Assembly (NCBI GenBank): GCA_963801045.1
Contig: CAWDDC010000004.1
Span: 1,674,001 to 1,738,000 of the forward strand
Direction: 5' to 3'
Length of the DNA stretch: 64,000 nucleotides
DNA from: JACCWP01 sp963801045
GTDB taxonomy: Bacteria; Actinomycetota; Actinomycetes; Propionibacteriales; Nocardioidaceae
Both the position numbers and the translations under genes were made by a program. A model generated the notes under the pieces. It worked only from the letters and a program-made list of their open reading frames with translations. It had not been told where the DNA came from and ran no database searches. Positions 1 through 7,840 of this stretch are shown here, in pieces. Positions within the stretch are counted from its first letter, which is position 1. The number at the start of each line of letters is the position of its first letter.

Positions 1-966
1 GTACAGCGGGAGGATCTCGGGCGGCTGTCGCTGGCCCTGGGTGTGCTCGCGCAGCGCATCGGCCGCATCGCGGATCTCGCGCTCGCCGGAGAAGAAGACC
101 AGCACGTCGCCCGGTCCCTCGGCTGCCAGCTCGTCGACGGCTTCGCACAGCGCCTGCACCGGGTCGGCGTCCGGGTCGTCGACCGGCCGGTAGCGGACCT
201 CGACCGGGTACGTACGTCCGGACACCTCAAGCACCGGCGCCCCGTCGAAGTGCGCCGCGAAGCGGTCGGGGTCGATGGTCGCCGAGGTGATGACCACCTG
301 CAGGTCGGGACGGCGGGGGAGCAGCCGCCTGAGGTAGCCGAGCAGGAAGTCGATGGTGAGGCTTCGCTCGTGCGCCTCGTCGACGACGATCGCGTCGTAC
401 CGCAGCAGCAGGGGGTCGCGCTGGATCTCGGCGACCAGCAGGCCGTCGGTCATCAGCTTGATCATCGTGTCGTCGCTGACCTCGTCGGTGAACCGAACGG
501 CGTAACCCACAGTGCCGCCGACCTCGGTTTGCATCTCCTCGGCCAGCCGTTCGGCGACGCTGCGTGCGGCGATCCGGCGCGGCTGGGTGTGGCCGACCAT
601 GCCGCGTCTGCCGCGGCCGAGCTCCAGCAGCATCTTGGGCAGCTGGGTGGTCTTGCCGCTGCCGGTCTCGCCCGCGACGACTACGACCTGGTGGTCACGC
701 AGCGCTGCGACCAGTTCGTCGTGCGCCTGGCTGACCGGCAGCTCCTCCGGGTACGCCAGGTGCGGCTGCACGCCGGCCCGGTGCGCCATCCGACGTTCGG
801 CGGCGTCGACGTCCGTGCCGAGTCGCCGCAGTGCCTGCTCCCGCTTGGCCGGGTTGCGCTGGCGGCGCAGTCCCTCGAGCCGCCGGCCGATCCGGTGCTC
901 GTCTGCCAGGGTCAGGGCAGGCAGCCGGCCGCGCAGCTGCGCGACCGTCGGCGGGGGAGTGGACAT
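1..966 (-). CDS. hrpA: ATP-dependent RNA helicase HrpA (5' part)
   Basis: DEAH-box helicase of the HrpA family, which unwinds RNA using ATP. Only the first 322 residues are present; the gene runs off the left edge of the window. Reading from the ATG at 966, the protein has a charged N-terminal stretch and then a Walker A motif, GETGSGKT, followed by TQLPK. Next come the motif Ia block TQPRRIAARSVAERLA, motif II DEAHERS (about position 370-390) and motif III SATID. These are the canonical superfamily 2 DEAH signatures, so the call is firm. The -10-like TAGACT at 981-976 lies 9 nt before the ATG, implying a leader of only a few nucleotides or none. The reading frame is open across the whole visible part. 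Confidence 0.95.
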   Translation of the reverse strand, partial: MSTPPPTVAQLRGRLPALTLADEHRIGRRLEGLRRQRNPAKREQALRRLGTDVDAAERRMAHRAGVQPHLAYPEELPVSQAHDELVAALRDHQVVVVAGETGSGKTTQLPKMLLELGRGRRGMVGHTQPRRIAARSVAERLAEEMQTEVGGTVGYAVRFTDEVSDDTMIKLMTDGLLVAEIQRDPLLLRYDAIVVDEAHERSLTIDFLLGYLRRLLPRRPDLQVVITSATIDPDRFAAHFDGAPVLEVSGRTYPVEVRYRPVDDPDADPVQALCEAVDELAAEGPGDVLVFFSGEREIRDAADALREHTQGQRQPPEILPLY

Positions 967-1021
967 GGCCGGTCCAGTCTAGGAATTCCCCGTGTAGCAG
1001 ACCCGCCAATAGGGTCCGCTC

Positions 1022-1081
1022 ATGGAGGGCTCGTTCCTTCTTCTGCGGGGCTGGGCCACGTCTCCCCGCGTGCCGCGATAG
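1022..1081 (+). CDS. possible leaderless 19-residue small ORF
   Basis: A short ORF of 19 codons starts at the ATG at 1022. It lies exactly 6 nt after a TAGGGT hexamer (1010-1015), the same geometry seen before many recognised genes in this window. The peptide MEGSFLLLRGWATSPRVPR has no recognised family. There is no clearly linked downstream gene for which it would be a leader peptide. It is listed because the promoter-to-start spacing is convincing; the ORF itself could easily be chance. Confidence 0.2.
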   Translation: MEGSFLLLRGWATSPRVPR

Positions 1082-1176
1082 TCACCAGCACGTGACCCAT
1101 GACCCTGACGTGGCGATCGCGCCGGCTCTCAGAGACCGCCACGGCACAGTCACGACGCTAGAGCCACCGGCTCGCG

Positions 1177-1554
1177 GTGCAGCCGATTGACCGCGTGCCC
1201 GATGTGACTGTGCCACCCGCGTCTCGACAAGGCTGCACGGCGAGAAGCGGGCCTCCAACAGGGTGTGCGGTCCTCGGTACGGTGCGGGCCGAACAGGGAC
1301 GCGTCAGCGCTGACGCCACCATTACCTGGTTGATCCTGATCGGCATTCTCTTAACAGTCGCGGGCGGCGCGACCTGGCTTGCCCTGGACTCCTCAGATGA
1401 TCCCAGCGGCGCGGTGATCGGCGGTGGCCTAGCAGCCATCGCCTCTGTGATGCTCACGGTCGGCCTTGTTGGAGCCGGAGTCCAACTCGGCCTCCGCGCT
1501 CACATCGAGAACGAAGAGACTTTTCGAGCCTGGCGAGAGTCCCAGCAGGAGTGA
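1177..1554 (+). CDS. small membrane protein, unknown function
   Basis: Not recognised. The predicted product has two hydrophobic segments, one around TITWLILIGILLTVAGG and one around GLAAIASVMLTVGLVGAG. They are separated by a short acidic loop and followed by a charged C-terminus (HIENEETFRAWRESQQE). This looks like a small two-pass membrane protein. The longest ORF begins with GTG at 1177, but the first 35 codons are Cys/Pro/Gly-rich and unlike a normal N-terminus. GTG at 1282, giving about 90 residues, is a more natural start. The region around it has no other convincing gene. Moderate to low confidence that it is expressed. Confidence 0.4.
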   Translation: MQPIDRVPDVTVPPASRQGCTARSGPPTGCAVLGTVRAEQGRVSADATITWLILIGILLTVAGGATWLALDSSDDPSGAVIGGGLAAIASVMLTVGLVGAGVQLGLRAHIENEETFRAWRESQQE

Positions 1555-1785
1555 CGCCCGTCGACCGATGAGCAGTAGTCGAATGGGCCGCGGCCACGGA
1601 CAACGGCAGGTTCTTCGCGGATCGCGTGCGCCTGACCGCCATCCGACGCTCCGGGGCCCGCCGAACTCGAACATCGCGATGCCGTATGCCCCGTGCACGC
1701 CGCTGGGATCTTGCGGCGGGCAAATCGGCGATGTCGTCGGCGCGAGCGGCCGCTCGCACTTGCCTTCGGTGCATGAGCAGATTCG

Positions 1786-1799
1786 CCTTGTGGACAAGG
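1786..1799. promoter_or_regulatory. palindrome upstream of DUF222/HNH copy 1
   Basis: Inverted repeat CCTTGT-GG-ACAAGG, extending to 7-bp arms in this copy, centred about 54 nt before the ATG at 1847. The same element at the same distance precedes copy 2 (37496-37509), although the bases around it differ. The sequence shared by the two repeats begins right at this element, at 1780 and 37490. It is a candidate operator for the repeat gene. Confidence 0.5.
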
Positions 1800-1834
1800 C
1801 CATTCGGTGTCGGGGGAGTGTCGGTGGCCGGGTC

Positions 1835-1840
1835 TAGGTT
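1835..1840 (+). promoter_or_regulatory. -10 element (TAGGTT) of DUF222/HNH copy 1
   Basis: TAGGTT ends 6 nt before the ATG at 1847, so transcription would start at or next to the A of the start codon (leaderless). The hexamer and its spacing are identical at copy 2 (37546-37551). Confidence 0.5.
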
Positions 1841-1846
1841 GGTGTC

Positions 1847-3161
1847 ATGTCCGACCAGCCGATCAGTCCCGCCGCCCACCCGGTGGCCGAGCTGTGTCGG
1901 CGGTTGGGTGCCCGGCTGGACGAGGTCGGCGACCCGGCCCTGTGGTCAGTCGGGGATTCGGAGCTGGGCGGGCTGGTCCGGGAACTGGACGTGCAGATCC
2001 GCCGGTTGCAGGCCTGGCAGACCAAGACCGTGGCCGAGGCGGCCCGGCGGGACCTGGCAAAGACGGTCGGGGCGACCTCGACGACCGGGTGGTTGGCCGG
2101 CACGCTGACCGCCCGCCCGGCCCGGGCCCGCCAGCTCACCACCCTCGCATCGGAGCTTGATCACGGTCTGGGCGCGACGGTGGCGGCGTTCGGGGCCGGT
2201 GGGATCGATGCCGACCAGGCGCGGGTGATCGCCGAAGCGATGCACGCCCTGCCCGCAGACGTCGGCGAGCGGGTCAGCCGTGAGGCCGAGGCGTTCCTGC
2301 TCGACCGGGCCGAGGTTCATCCCGCCCACGTGCTGGCACGGCTCGCCGCCCACCTCCTGGACCACCTCGCCCCCGAGTTCGCCGAAGAGAAGCTAGCCGA
2401 ACAGCTCGCCCGCGACGACGCCAGGGACGAGACCCGGGCGAACACGTTCACCGCCCACCCCGACCACCGGGGAAGGGTGCGGCTGCGCGGCGAGCTCGAC
2501 CCCGAGTCCTGGGCGTTGGTCTCCGCCGCATTGGAACCGTTCGCCAAACCCAGCTCGAGCGTGCAACCAGATGGACGGACCGAAACCGACCGGCGCACCG
2601 TCGGGCAACGCCAGGCCGACGCCCTGGTCGAGATCTCCCGCCGCACCCTGGGCTCGGACCAGACGCCGACCTCGTTCGGGTTCCCCGCCCACCTGGCCGT
2701 CACCATCGGCTACCACCAACTCCCAGCAGCGACACGGGGTCGGCACGCTGGACACCGGCACCCCGCTGTCGGCCGAAGACGTCCGCCGGATCGCCTGCGA
2801 CACCACCATCCTCCCCGTGCTGCTCAACTCGGCCGGGGTGCCGCTGGACGTCGGCCGGGCGATCCGGGTCTTCACCAAGGAACTCCGCCGGGCGGTCGAG
2901 ATCCGCGACCTCGGCTGCGCGTTCCCCGGATGCCCACGTCCTGCCTCCTGGTGCAACGTGCACCACATCGTGCACTGGGCCGACGGCGGACCCACCAGCC
3001 TCGACAACGGGGTCCTGCTCTGCGGCACCCACCACCGCACCATCCACCGCAACCAATGGACCGTCCGACTCGGCACCGACCGCCGACCCGAGTTCCTCCC
3101 ACCCACCTGGATCGACCCCGACCGAACACCCCGACGCAACACCATGCACCTGCGGCTGTGA
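1847..3161 (+). pseudogene. DUF222/13E12-type HNH endonuclease repeat, copy 1, frameshifted
   Basis: REP13E12-like protein: an N-terminal DUF222 domain followed by a C-terminal HNH nuclease domain. The N-terminal part starts at the ATG at 1847 and reads normally through about codon 295, ending ...AVTIGYHQL. The HNH part (GVGTLDTGTPLSAEDVRR..., then CNVHHIVHWADGG and LLCGTHHRTIH) lies in the next frame. A +1 shift is needed near 2720-2740; an extra C at about 2735 (acaCgggg) would explain it. Both halves are otherwise intact, with the HNH histidines and zinc-type cysteines present. A close second copy lies at 37558-38894. The repeat unit of about 1.38 kb starts near 1780, just upstream of the gene, and ends at the stop codon. 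Either a recent pseudogene, a sequencing error or a frameshifted gene. Confidence 0.8.
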
Positions 3162-3393
3162 TGAACCGCGGCACCGGCTCCGCAATTCAGGTGTACTCGT
3201 CAGTCGTACTCGCGGAGGCGACGGCCAGATGTGGCTGACTCGAACGTCGTCACACAGGTAGAGCCAGGCGTCATGGACCACCTCGCCTCGAACGCCCGCC
3301 GACCCAACGCCGAACCGCCAGTCCGGGGGCGGAGTGACCTCACGTCAATAGCGCTTGAAGCTGGGGAACGAGGCCATCTCGGTTTCGCGTCCC

Positions 3394-3657
3394 TCAGGGA
3401 ACCGGCTGGTTTGCGGGCCAGGCACAAGCCCGATCCCCCTCAGCGATGAGGACAGCCGGCGGGTTCTGTCGCGACCTGGGCCCCCTGTACCCGCCGTCCA
3501 GGGACTCGTTGACCTGAGAGATGAAGAGAGCTTCGTCGCTCTCTCGGGGGTCGGCAGGGGTGGCGTCGGACTCCTGGGTCACCGCCCAGGTCGCAGCGGC
3601 GGCGCACAGGACCAGCGCGGCGGCGCCGACACCAACCCACGCACGTGACACCCACAT
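3394..3657 (-). CDS. small exported protein, DUF732-like
   Basis: Short protein of 87 residues. A hydrophobic N-terminal signal segment (WVGVGAAALVLCAAAATWAV) is followed by a polar domain with ESDEALFISQVNESLDGGY and ending LIAEGDRACAW. A single Cys after a Leu-Ile-x-x-Gly block is reminiscent of the small secreted DUF732 family of actinobacteria (pattern 'ialG..vC'). The second expected half may be missing, because the frame stops shortly after the cysteine. The start ATG at 3657 has only a weak ribosome-binding site. The assignment to DUF732 is by eye and tentative. Confidence 0.4.
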   Translation of the reverse strand: MWVSRAWVGVGAAALVLCAAAATWAVTQESDATPADPRESDEALFISQVNESLDGGYRGPRSRQNPPAVLIAEGDRACAWPANQPVP

Positions 3658-3689
3658 CTCGTGGACCGACGCGGGCTAACCAGGGGTCC

Positions 3690-4865
3690 TCACCCGATCG
3701 CGAACGTCGGCACGAAGTCAGGGTCGCTCAGCGCGGGTCGGTCGGCGCGGAACGCCTCGATGGGATGCGGCGTGCTGCCCTCGAGCGACAGGTCGGCGAG
3801 GATGCGGCCGAGCAGGCTGGCGAACTTGCCGGCGTGGCCGCAGCCGATCGCCACCGCGAGGCGAGGATGACCGGGAACCCGGTCGACGACGAAGTCGCGG
3901 TCGGGCGTCAGGTCGTAGACGCACGTACGGCTGCGCAGCTCGGGCCCGACCGCGCGCGGTAACCGCTCGCGCAGGAACGCGGCGTAGCGCTCGGTGACCG
4001 CCGGGTCCGGAGTGTCCGAACGGGTCTGCTGCGTCACGAAGACACCGGCCATGTCCTGCGCGATCTTGACCGCCACCTCTCCGTAGACCGGGAACCCGTA
4101 GAGCATCGGCTCGCTGTGCCAGATCCACATCGGGAACCGCTCCGGGGCGAAGTCGCGCACGTACCGCGTCGCGAAGTAGCTGGCCTGCTCCTGCGAAAGG
4201 GTCAGCCGCCAGTCCAGCCCGAGCGACGCCAGCAGCGGCCCCGACCACGAGGCAGCGCAGAGCACGACCGACCCCGCACTGAAATCGCCGCGATCGGTCC
4301 GCACGGTGACGCCGGTGTCGGTCGAGGTGAGGCCGGTGACGGTGGTGCCGGCACGTACCTCGACGCCCTGCTGGCGGGCCAGGGCGAGATGGGCGGCGGT
4401 CGCTCGGCGGATGTCCAGGATGCCGCCGTCGGACTGCCAGAGCCCGATCGTCTCGTCCGGCACCTGCCACTGCGGCCAGCGCGACCGGATCGCGTCAGCG
4501 TCGAGGTCCTCCGACGCCACCCCGATCGGGTCCAGCGATCGCCGGTAGACCTCGATCTCGTCGGCACCCGGTGTGCCAGCCACCGCGAGGTCGAGCCCGC
4601 CCGTCGTCGTCACCAGGCGCAGACCGGTCAGCTCCTCGATCTCGGCCCAGGTCTCGAACATCGCGGGCGTCAGCACGCTGTAGACGGGCGAGTGGTAGAC
4701 GTGCCGGATGATCCGGGAGTGGTCCTCGGACGCGCCGCGGGTGTGCCCCGGCTCGTACTGCTCCAGCACCACCACCCGCTCGGCGCCCTGCCGGGCCAGC
4801 CAGTACGCCGCGGCGCTGCCGAGCGCGCCCGCCCCGATCACGACGTGACTGCAGGTCTCGCTCAC
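3690..4865 (-). CDS. FAD-dependent amine oxidase, monomeric sarcosine oxidase-like
   Basis: Flavoenzyme of the DAO/MSOX family, expected to oxidise N-methyl amino acids (sarcosine or N-methyl-tryptophan type) to aldehyde, free amine and peroxide. The dinucleotide-binding motif GAGALGSAAA is at residues 11-20 and the acidic end of beta-2 is VVVLEQ. The motif RGASEDHSRIIRHVYH (about 43-58) is typical of sarcosine oxidase-type enzymes. The C-terminus has CGHAGKFA, close to the conserved GHGFK region where flavin is covalently attached in MSOX, but the usual Cys-x-Tyr context is not resolved by eye. Length 391 aa is normal for the family. The start is GTG at 4865, and the radical SAM gene ends 21 nt upstream, so both may be on one transcript. 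The exact substrate cannot be told. Confidence 0.85.
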   Translation of the reverse strand: MSETCSHVVIGAGALGSAAAYWLARQGAERVVVLEQYEPGHTRGASEDHSRIIRHVYHSPVYSVLTPAMFETWAEIEELTGLRLVTTTGGLDLAVAGTPGADEIEVYRRSLDPIGVASEDLDADAIRSRWPQWQVPDETIGLWQSDGGILDIRRATAAHLALARQQGVEVRAGTTVTGLTSTDTGVTVRTDRGDFSAGSVVLCAASWSGPLLASLGLDWRLTLSQEQASYFATRYVRDFAPERFPMWIWHSEPMLYGFPVYGEVAVKIAQDMAGVFVTQQTRSDTPDPAVTERYAAFLRERLPRAVGPELRSRTCVYDLTPDRDFVVDRVPGHPRLAVAIGCGHAGKFASLLGRILADLSLEGSTPHPIEAFRADRPALSDPDFVPTFAIG

Positions 4866-4886
4866 GACTCCATCATCGCGGCGCCG

Positions 4887-5912
4887 TCACCCGAAGAGGG
4901 TGGCCGGCTCGGGCGCGGTCCCTCCCGTCGGTCCGGCAGTGGCCGCCTCCGGGCGGGTCGACGCCCGGTCGAGCCCGCGCGCGGTGAGCAGCGGTCGCAC
5001 GCGTGCGGACAGTCGTCGGGCGTACCACGCCGGCACGTAGGCGCCGCGGCCGTACAGCGCCTGGTAGCGGTCGACCATGTCGGGGTGCTCGCGGGCCAGC
5101 CAGGTGAAGAACCACTCCCGGGCGCCGGGCCGCAGGTGCAGCGCCAGGACGGTCGCACCGCTGGCACCGGCGGCGGCGATCCGGCCGAGCAGCGCGTCGA
5201 GGTGCTCGACCGAGTCGGTCAGCCACGGCAGCACGGGCGCAACCAGCACCCCGCAGGACAGGCCGGCGTCGGCGATGCCGCGGACGAGGTCGAGCCTGGC
5301 CCGTGGGTCGGCGGTGCCGGGCTCGAGGCTCTCGTGCAGCGCGGGGTCGAGGATCGCGATCGACATGCCGACCCCCACCGACACCTCGCGCGCGGCCTCG
5401 GCCAGCTGCGGCAGGTCACGCCGCAGCAGTGGCCCCTTGGTGAGGATGGAGAACGGCGTGCCCGACCCGGCGAGCGCGGCGATGATGCCGGGCATCAGCC
5501 GGTAGCGGCCCTCGGCCCGCTGGTAGGGATCGGTGTTGGTGCCGAGCGCGACGCGCTCGCGCTGCCAGCCCGACCGGGCCAGCTCGCGGGCGAGCACCTC
5601 GGCCGCGTTGGTCTTCACCACCACCTCGGTGTCGAAGCCGCGCCCGGTGTCGAGCTCCAGCCAGGCGTGGCTGCCGCGCGCGAAGCAGTAGACACAGGCG
5701 TGCGTGCAGCCCCGCCACGGGTTGACCGTCCACCGGAACGGGACCGCCGACTCTGCAGGCACCCGGTTGAGGACCGACTTGGCCCGCACCTCGTGGAACG
5801 TCACCCCGGCGAACTCGGGGGTGCGCACCGAGCGCACCAACCCGCTGATCCGCGCCATGCCGGGCAGCGCGTCAACCTCTTCGCCCGCGAGCGATTGCGA
5901 CTGCCAGCGCAT
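4887..5912 (-). CDS. Rv2578c-family radical SAM protein, SOS-controlled
   Basis: Radical SAM protein of 341 residues. The cluster motif CTHACVYC (Cys69, Cys73, Cys76; CxxxCxxC) lies in NPWRGCTHACVYCFARGSH. It is followed by VALGTNTDPYQRAEGRYRLMPGI and ILTKGPLLRRD, as in the Rv2578c/SplB-like group. These proteins are annotated as radical SAM enzymes of unknown substrate with some similarity to spore photoproduct lyase. The start chosen is the ATG at 5912 (MRWQSQSL). A longer frame upstream is unlikely because it would run through the LexA box at 5921-5936. The box lies 8 nt before the ATG and makes control by LexA very likely. A role in DNA damage tolerance is therefore a reasonable inference, but no reaction can be assigned. 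Confidence 0.9.
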   Translation of the reverse strand: MRWQSQSLAGEEVDALPGMARISGLVRSVRTPEFAGVTFHEVRAKSVLNRVPAESAVPFRWTVNPWRGCTHACVYCFARGSHAWLELDTGRGFDTEVVVKTNAAEVLARELARSGWQRERVALGTNTDPYQRAEGRYRLMPGIIAALAGSGTPFSILTKGPLLRRDLPQLAEAAREVSVGVGMSIAILDPALHESLEPGTADPRARLDLVRGIADAGLSCGVLVAPVLPWLTDSVEHLDALLGRIAAAGASGATVLALHLRPGAREWFFTWLAREHPDMVDRYQALYGRGAYVPAWYARRLSARVRPLLTARGLDRASTRPEAATAGPTGGTAPEPATLFG

Positions 5913-5920
5913 GGCCGCAG

Positions 5921-5936
5921 TCGAACACATGTTCGA
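5921..5936. promoter_or_regulatory. LexA-binding SOS box
   Basis: TCGAAC-acat-GTTCGA is a perfect match to the mycobacterial/actinobacterial SOS box TCGAAC-N4-GTTCGA. It sits in the 31-bp gap between the methyltransferase stop (5944) and the radical SAM start (5912), and only serves the minus strand. The radical SAM gene must therefore have its own DNA-damage-inducible promoter here. Confidence 0.93.
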
Positions 5937-5943
5937 CAATGGG

Positions 5944-6708
5944 TCAAGCCGGTCGCGACACGACCAGCCGCAGCGAGCCCGCGAACTCCGCGCGGGTACG
6001 CCACTCGCGATAGCGCTGGTCCCACGCACCCGACGCGAGGTCGTCGCGCAGCCGGGCCATCGACCGAGCCGCGGCAGCCGCGTCGACGAAGCCCCAGGCG
6101 GACTGGGCGGCCCGCACCACAGGGTCGAGGAAGGCCTCCGGCCGCCCGTAGAACGCCTCGGTGAAGCCGTCGACGCAGTCCAGCGGCACCGGCACCACCC
6201 GCACGTCGGCCCGGCCGCCCAGCAACGCCACGATCTCGTCGATCGCGGGATAGCGCGTGCGCTCGGCGGCCAACAGCTCGGGTGCGTAGTCGGCGAGCCA
6301 CCAGCGGTCGAGCGCGTCGCCGTCGAAGGTCAGCACCACGACCGGCCCGCGGGCGACCCGTCGGAGCTCTGCGAGGCCCGCGGCCGGGTCGGACCACTGG
6401 TGCACCGTGACCATCGCCATGGCCGCGTCGAAGGTCGCGTCGTCGAAGGGCAGATGCTCCGCCGTCGCGATCACCGCTGGCGCCCGGTGCGGGGGCCGCT
6501 GCGCCCGCATGGCAGCGGACGGTTCCACGGCGACCACGTGCCGGTCGTCCGGCTCGTAGGAGCCGGCACCGGCGCCGACGTTGAGCACGGTGCGCGCGTC
6601 ACCGAGCGCCGCGTGCACGAGCGCCGCGATGCGCGGGTCGGTACGGCGGCGACGGGCGTACCCGTGGCCGTGCACCTCGTAGTCGACGTCGCCAGCGCTG
6701 CCGGTCAC
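5944..6708 (-). CDS. class I SAM-dependent methyltransferase
   Basis: Rossmann-fold methyltransferase of 254 residues, substrate unknown. Motif I is VLNVGAGAGSYEP, followed by the acidic VVAVEPS at the end of beta-2. IATAEHLPFDDATFDAAMAMVTVHQWSDP is the typical motif II/III region of UbiE/Methyltransf_11 proteins. The start GTG at 6708 lies 7 nt after a CAGACT hexamer, compatible with a leaderless transcript. It is upstream of the radical SAM gene on the same strand, but the LexA box lies between them, so the two need not be co-regulated. Confidence 0.85.
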   Translation of the reverse strand: MTGSAGDVDYEVHGHGYARRRRTDPRIAALVHAALGDARTVLNVGAGAGSYEPDDRHVVAVEPSAAMRAQRPPHRAPAVIATAEHLPFDDATFDAAMAMVTVHQWSDPAAGLAELRRVARGPVVVLTFDGDALDRWWLADYAPELLAAERTRYPAIDEIVALLGGRADVRVVPVPLDCVDGFTEAFYGRPEAFLDPVVRAAQSAWGFVDAAAAARSMARLRDDLASGAWDQRYREWRTRAEFAGSLRLVVSRPA

Positions 6709-6726
6709 GTCGAGGAGTCTGCCGGG

Positions 6727-7245
6727 TCAGCCGGAGGACGCCGCGTGCGAGACGCCCACGCCACCGGCACGGTCGGCGCCGTAGCGGGCGATCTCGGCGT
6801 CGAGGTCGAGCGGCGCGATCGTCGGGTTGTCATGCTCGTCACCGCTGAGCTGGTCGGCAGGCACCAGCCAGGACACCTCGAACTCGATGCCGTCCGGGTC
6901 GTGCGCGTACAACGCCTTGGTGGTGCCGTGGTCGGAGGCGCCCCGCAGCGCGCCGGCGGCGGTGAGGCCGTCCCGCACCCGCGCCAGCTCGCCGAGGGTG
7001 TCGACCTCCCAGGCCAGGTGGTACAGCCCGACGGTGGTGCGTCCGGCGCCGGACGGCCCGGCCTGGGGGCCCAGATGGAACAGGCCGAGGTCGTGGTCGT
7101 TGGTCGAGCCCTCGGCCTGCAGGAAGACGGCCTGGCCGGGGATCTGCATCACCGGGCGGAAGCCGAGCACGTCGCGGTAGAACGCGCTGCTGGTCTCGAC
7201 GTCGCGGACGTAGAGCACGGCGTGGTTCAGGCGCTGGACAGGCAT
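6727..7245 (-). CDS. VOC family (glyoxalase/extradiol dioxygenase-like) protein
   Basis: Vicinal-oxygen-chelate protein of 172 residues. It opens with the family signature LNHAVLYVRDVETSSAFYRDVLGF. Later comes GLYHLAWEVDTLGEL, and DGIEFEVSWLVP supplies the expected Glu ligand; His7, His in LYHLA and Glu in IEFEV would form the metal site. One betaalpha-betabetabeta pair seems present, so it probably works as a dimer or is a glyoxalase/catechol-dioxygenase type enzyme. The ribosome-binding site GAGAGGA lies just before the ATG at 7245. It is divergent from a MarR regulator that starts 80 bp away, and is the likely target of that regulator, perhaps in detoxification or aromatic breakdown. Confidence 0.88.
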   Translation of the reverse strand: MPVQRLNHAVLYVRDVETSSAFYRDVLGFRPVMQIPGQAVFLQAEGSTNDHDLGLFHLGPQAGPSGAGRTTVGLYHLAWEVDTLGELARVRDGLTAAGALRGASDHGTTKALYAHDPDGIEFEVSWLVPADQLSGDEHDNPTIAPLDLDAEIARYGADRAGGVGVSHAASSG

Positions 7246-7292
7246 GAGGGTCCTCTCGGTCGGCGTTCGGTGGTCACCCTAGGTCAAGAAGC

Positions 7293-7304
7293 TTGAGTAC
7301 TCAA
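7293..7304. promoter_or_regulatory. MarR-type operator palindrome
   Basis: Perfect 12-bp palindrome TTGAGTACTCAA in the 80-bp region between the divergent VOC gene and marR-type gene. Its left half coincides with a plausible -35 (TTGAGT, 7293-7298) of the regulator promoter, 15 nt before the -10 TAGGAT. It is well placed for autorepression and control of the VOC gene. Confidence 0.65.
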
Positions 7305-7313
7305 CTATTCGGT

Positions 7314-7319
7314 TAGGAT
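7314..7319 (+). promoter_or_regulatory. -10 element (TAGGAT) of the MarR-family gene
   Basis: TAGGAT ends 6 nt before the GTG at 7326, so the transcript is probably leaderless. There is no Shine-Dalgarno sequence before this start, which supports the reading. Confidence 0.55.
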
Positions 7320-7325
7320 GCCGTC

Positions 7326-7826
7326 GTGACGATGCGATGGCTGAGTGGTCAGGAACACCGGACCTGGTTGTACGGACTCACCGCGATACAGCTGGTGGAG
7401 AGCGAGCTCGACCGCAGGATGCAGCGCGAGGCCGGGATGCCGCTCGCGTACTACATGCTGCTCGCCGGCCTGTCCGAGGCGCCCGACCGCACCATGCGGA
7501 TGGGCGACCTCGCGGCGTTCAGCAACGCCTCGCAGAGCCGGATGTCGCACGCGGTCCGCCGACTGGAGGGTGTCGGCTGGGTGCGCCGGGAGCGGCACGC
7601 CACTGACCGCCGCGTCGTGCTCGCGGTGCTCACCGACGAAGGCTTCCGGGTGCTGGCGGAGGCCGCGCCCGGGCATGTCACCGCCGTCCGCGAGCTCATC
7701 TTCGACCGTCTCCACGAGGCCGACCTGGGCGCGCTGCAGGGGGTGTGCGAACGGCTGCTGGAGGCCGTCGACCCCAGCGGAGCGGCCCGCACCCTGCTGG
7801 GAGAACGGACCGTGCCGCCGGCCTGA
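7326..7826 (+). CDS. MarR-family transcriptional regulator
   Basis: Winged helix-turn-helix repressor of 166 residues. The central DNA-binding region reads MRMGDLAAFSNASQSRMSHAVRRLEGVGWVRRERHATDRRVVLAVLTDEG. This is the standard MarR arrangement of recognition helix followed by the wing with D-x-R. The flanking helices (LTAIQLVESELDRRM; LLEAVDPS) would form the dimer interface. It is divergent from the VOC gene, with a perfect 12-bp palindrome between them, so it is expected to repress itself and that gene in response to a small ligand. The MBL-fold gene follows after 14 nt and may be part of the same transcript. Confidence 0.92.
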   Translation: MTMRWLSGQEHRTWLYGLTAIQLVESELDRRMQREAGMPLAYYMLLAGLSEAPDRTMRMGDLAAFSNASQSRMSHAVRRLEGVGWVRRERHATDRRVVLAVLTDEGFRVLAEAAPGHVTAVRELIFDRLHEADLGALQGVCERLLEAVDPSGAARTLLGERTVPPA

Positions 7827-7840
7827 GTGAGGATGGGCGG

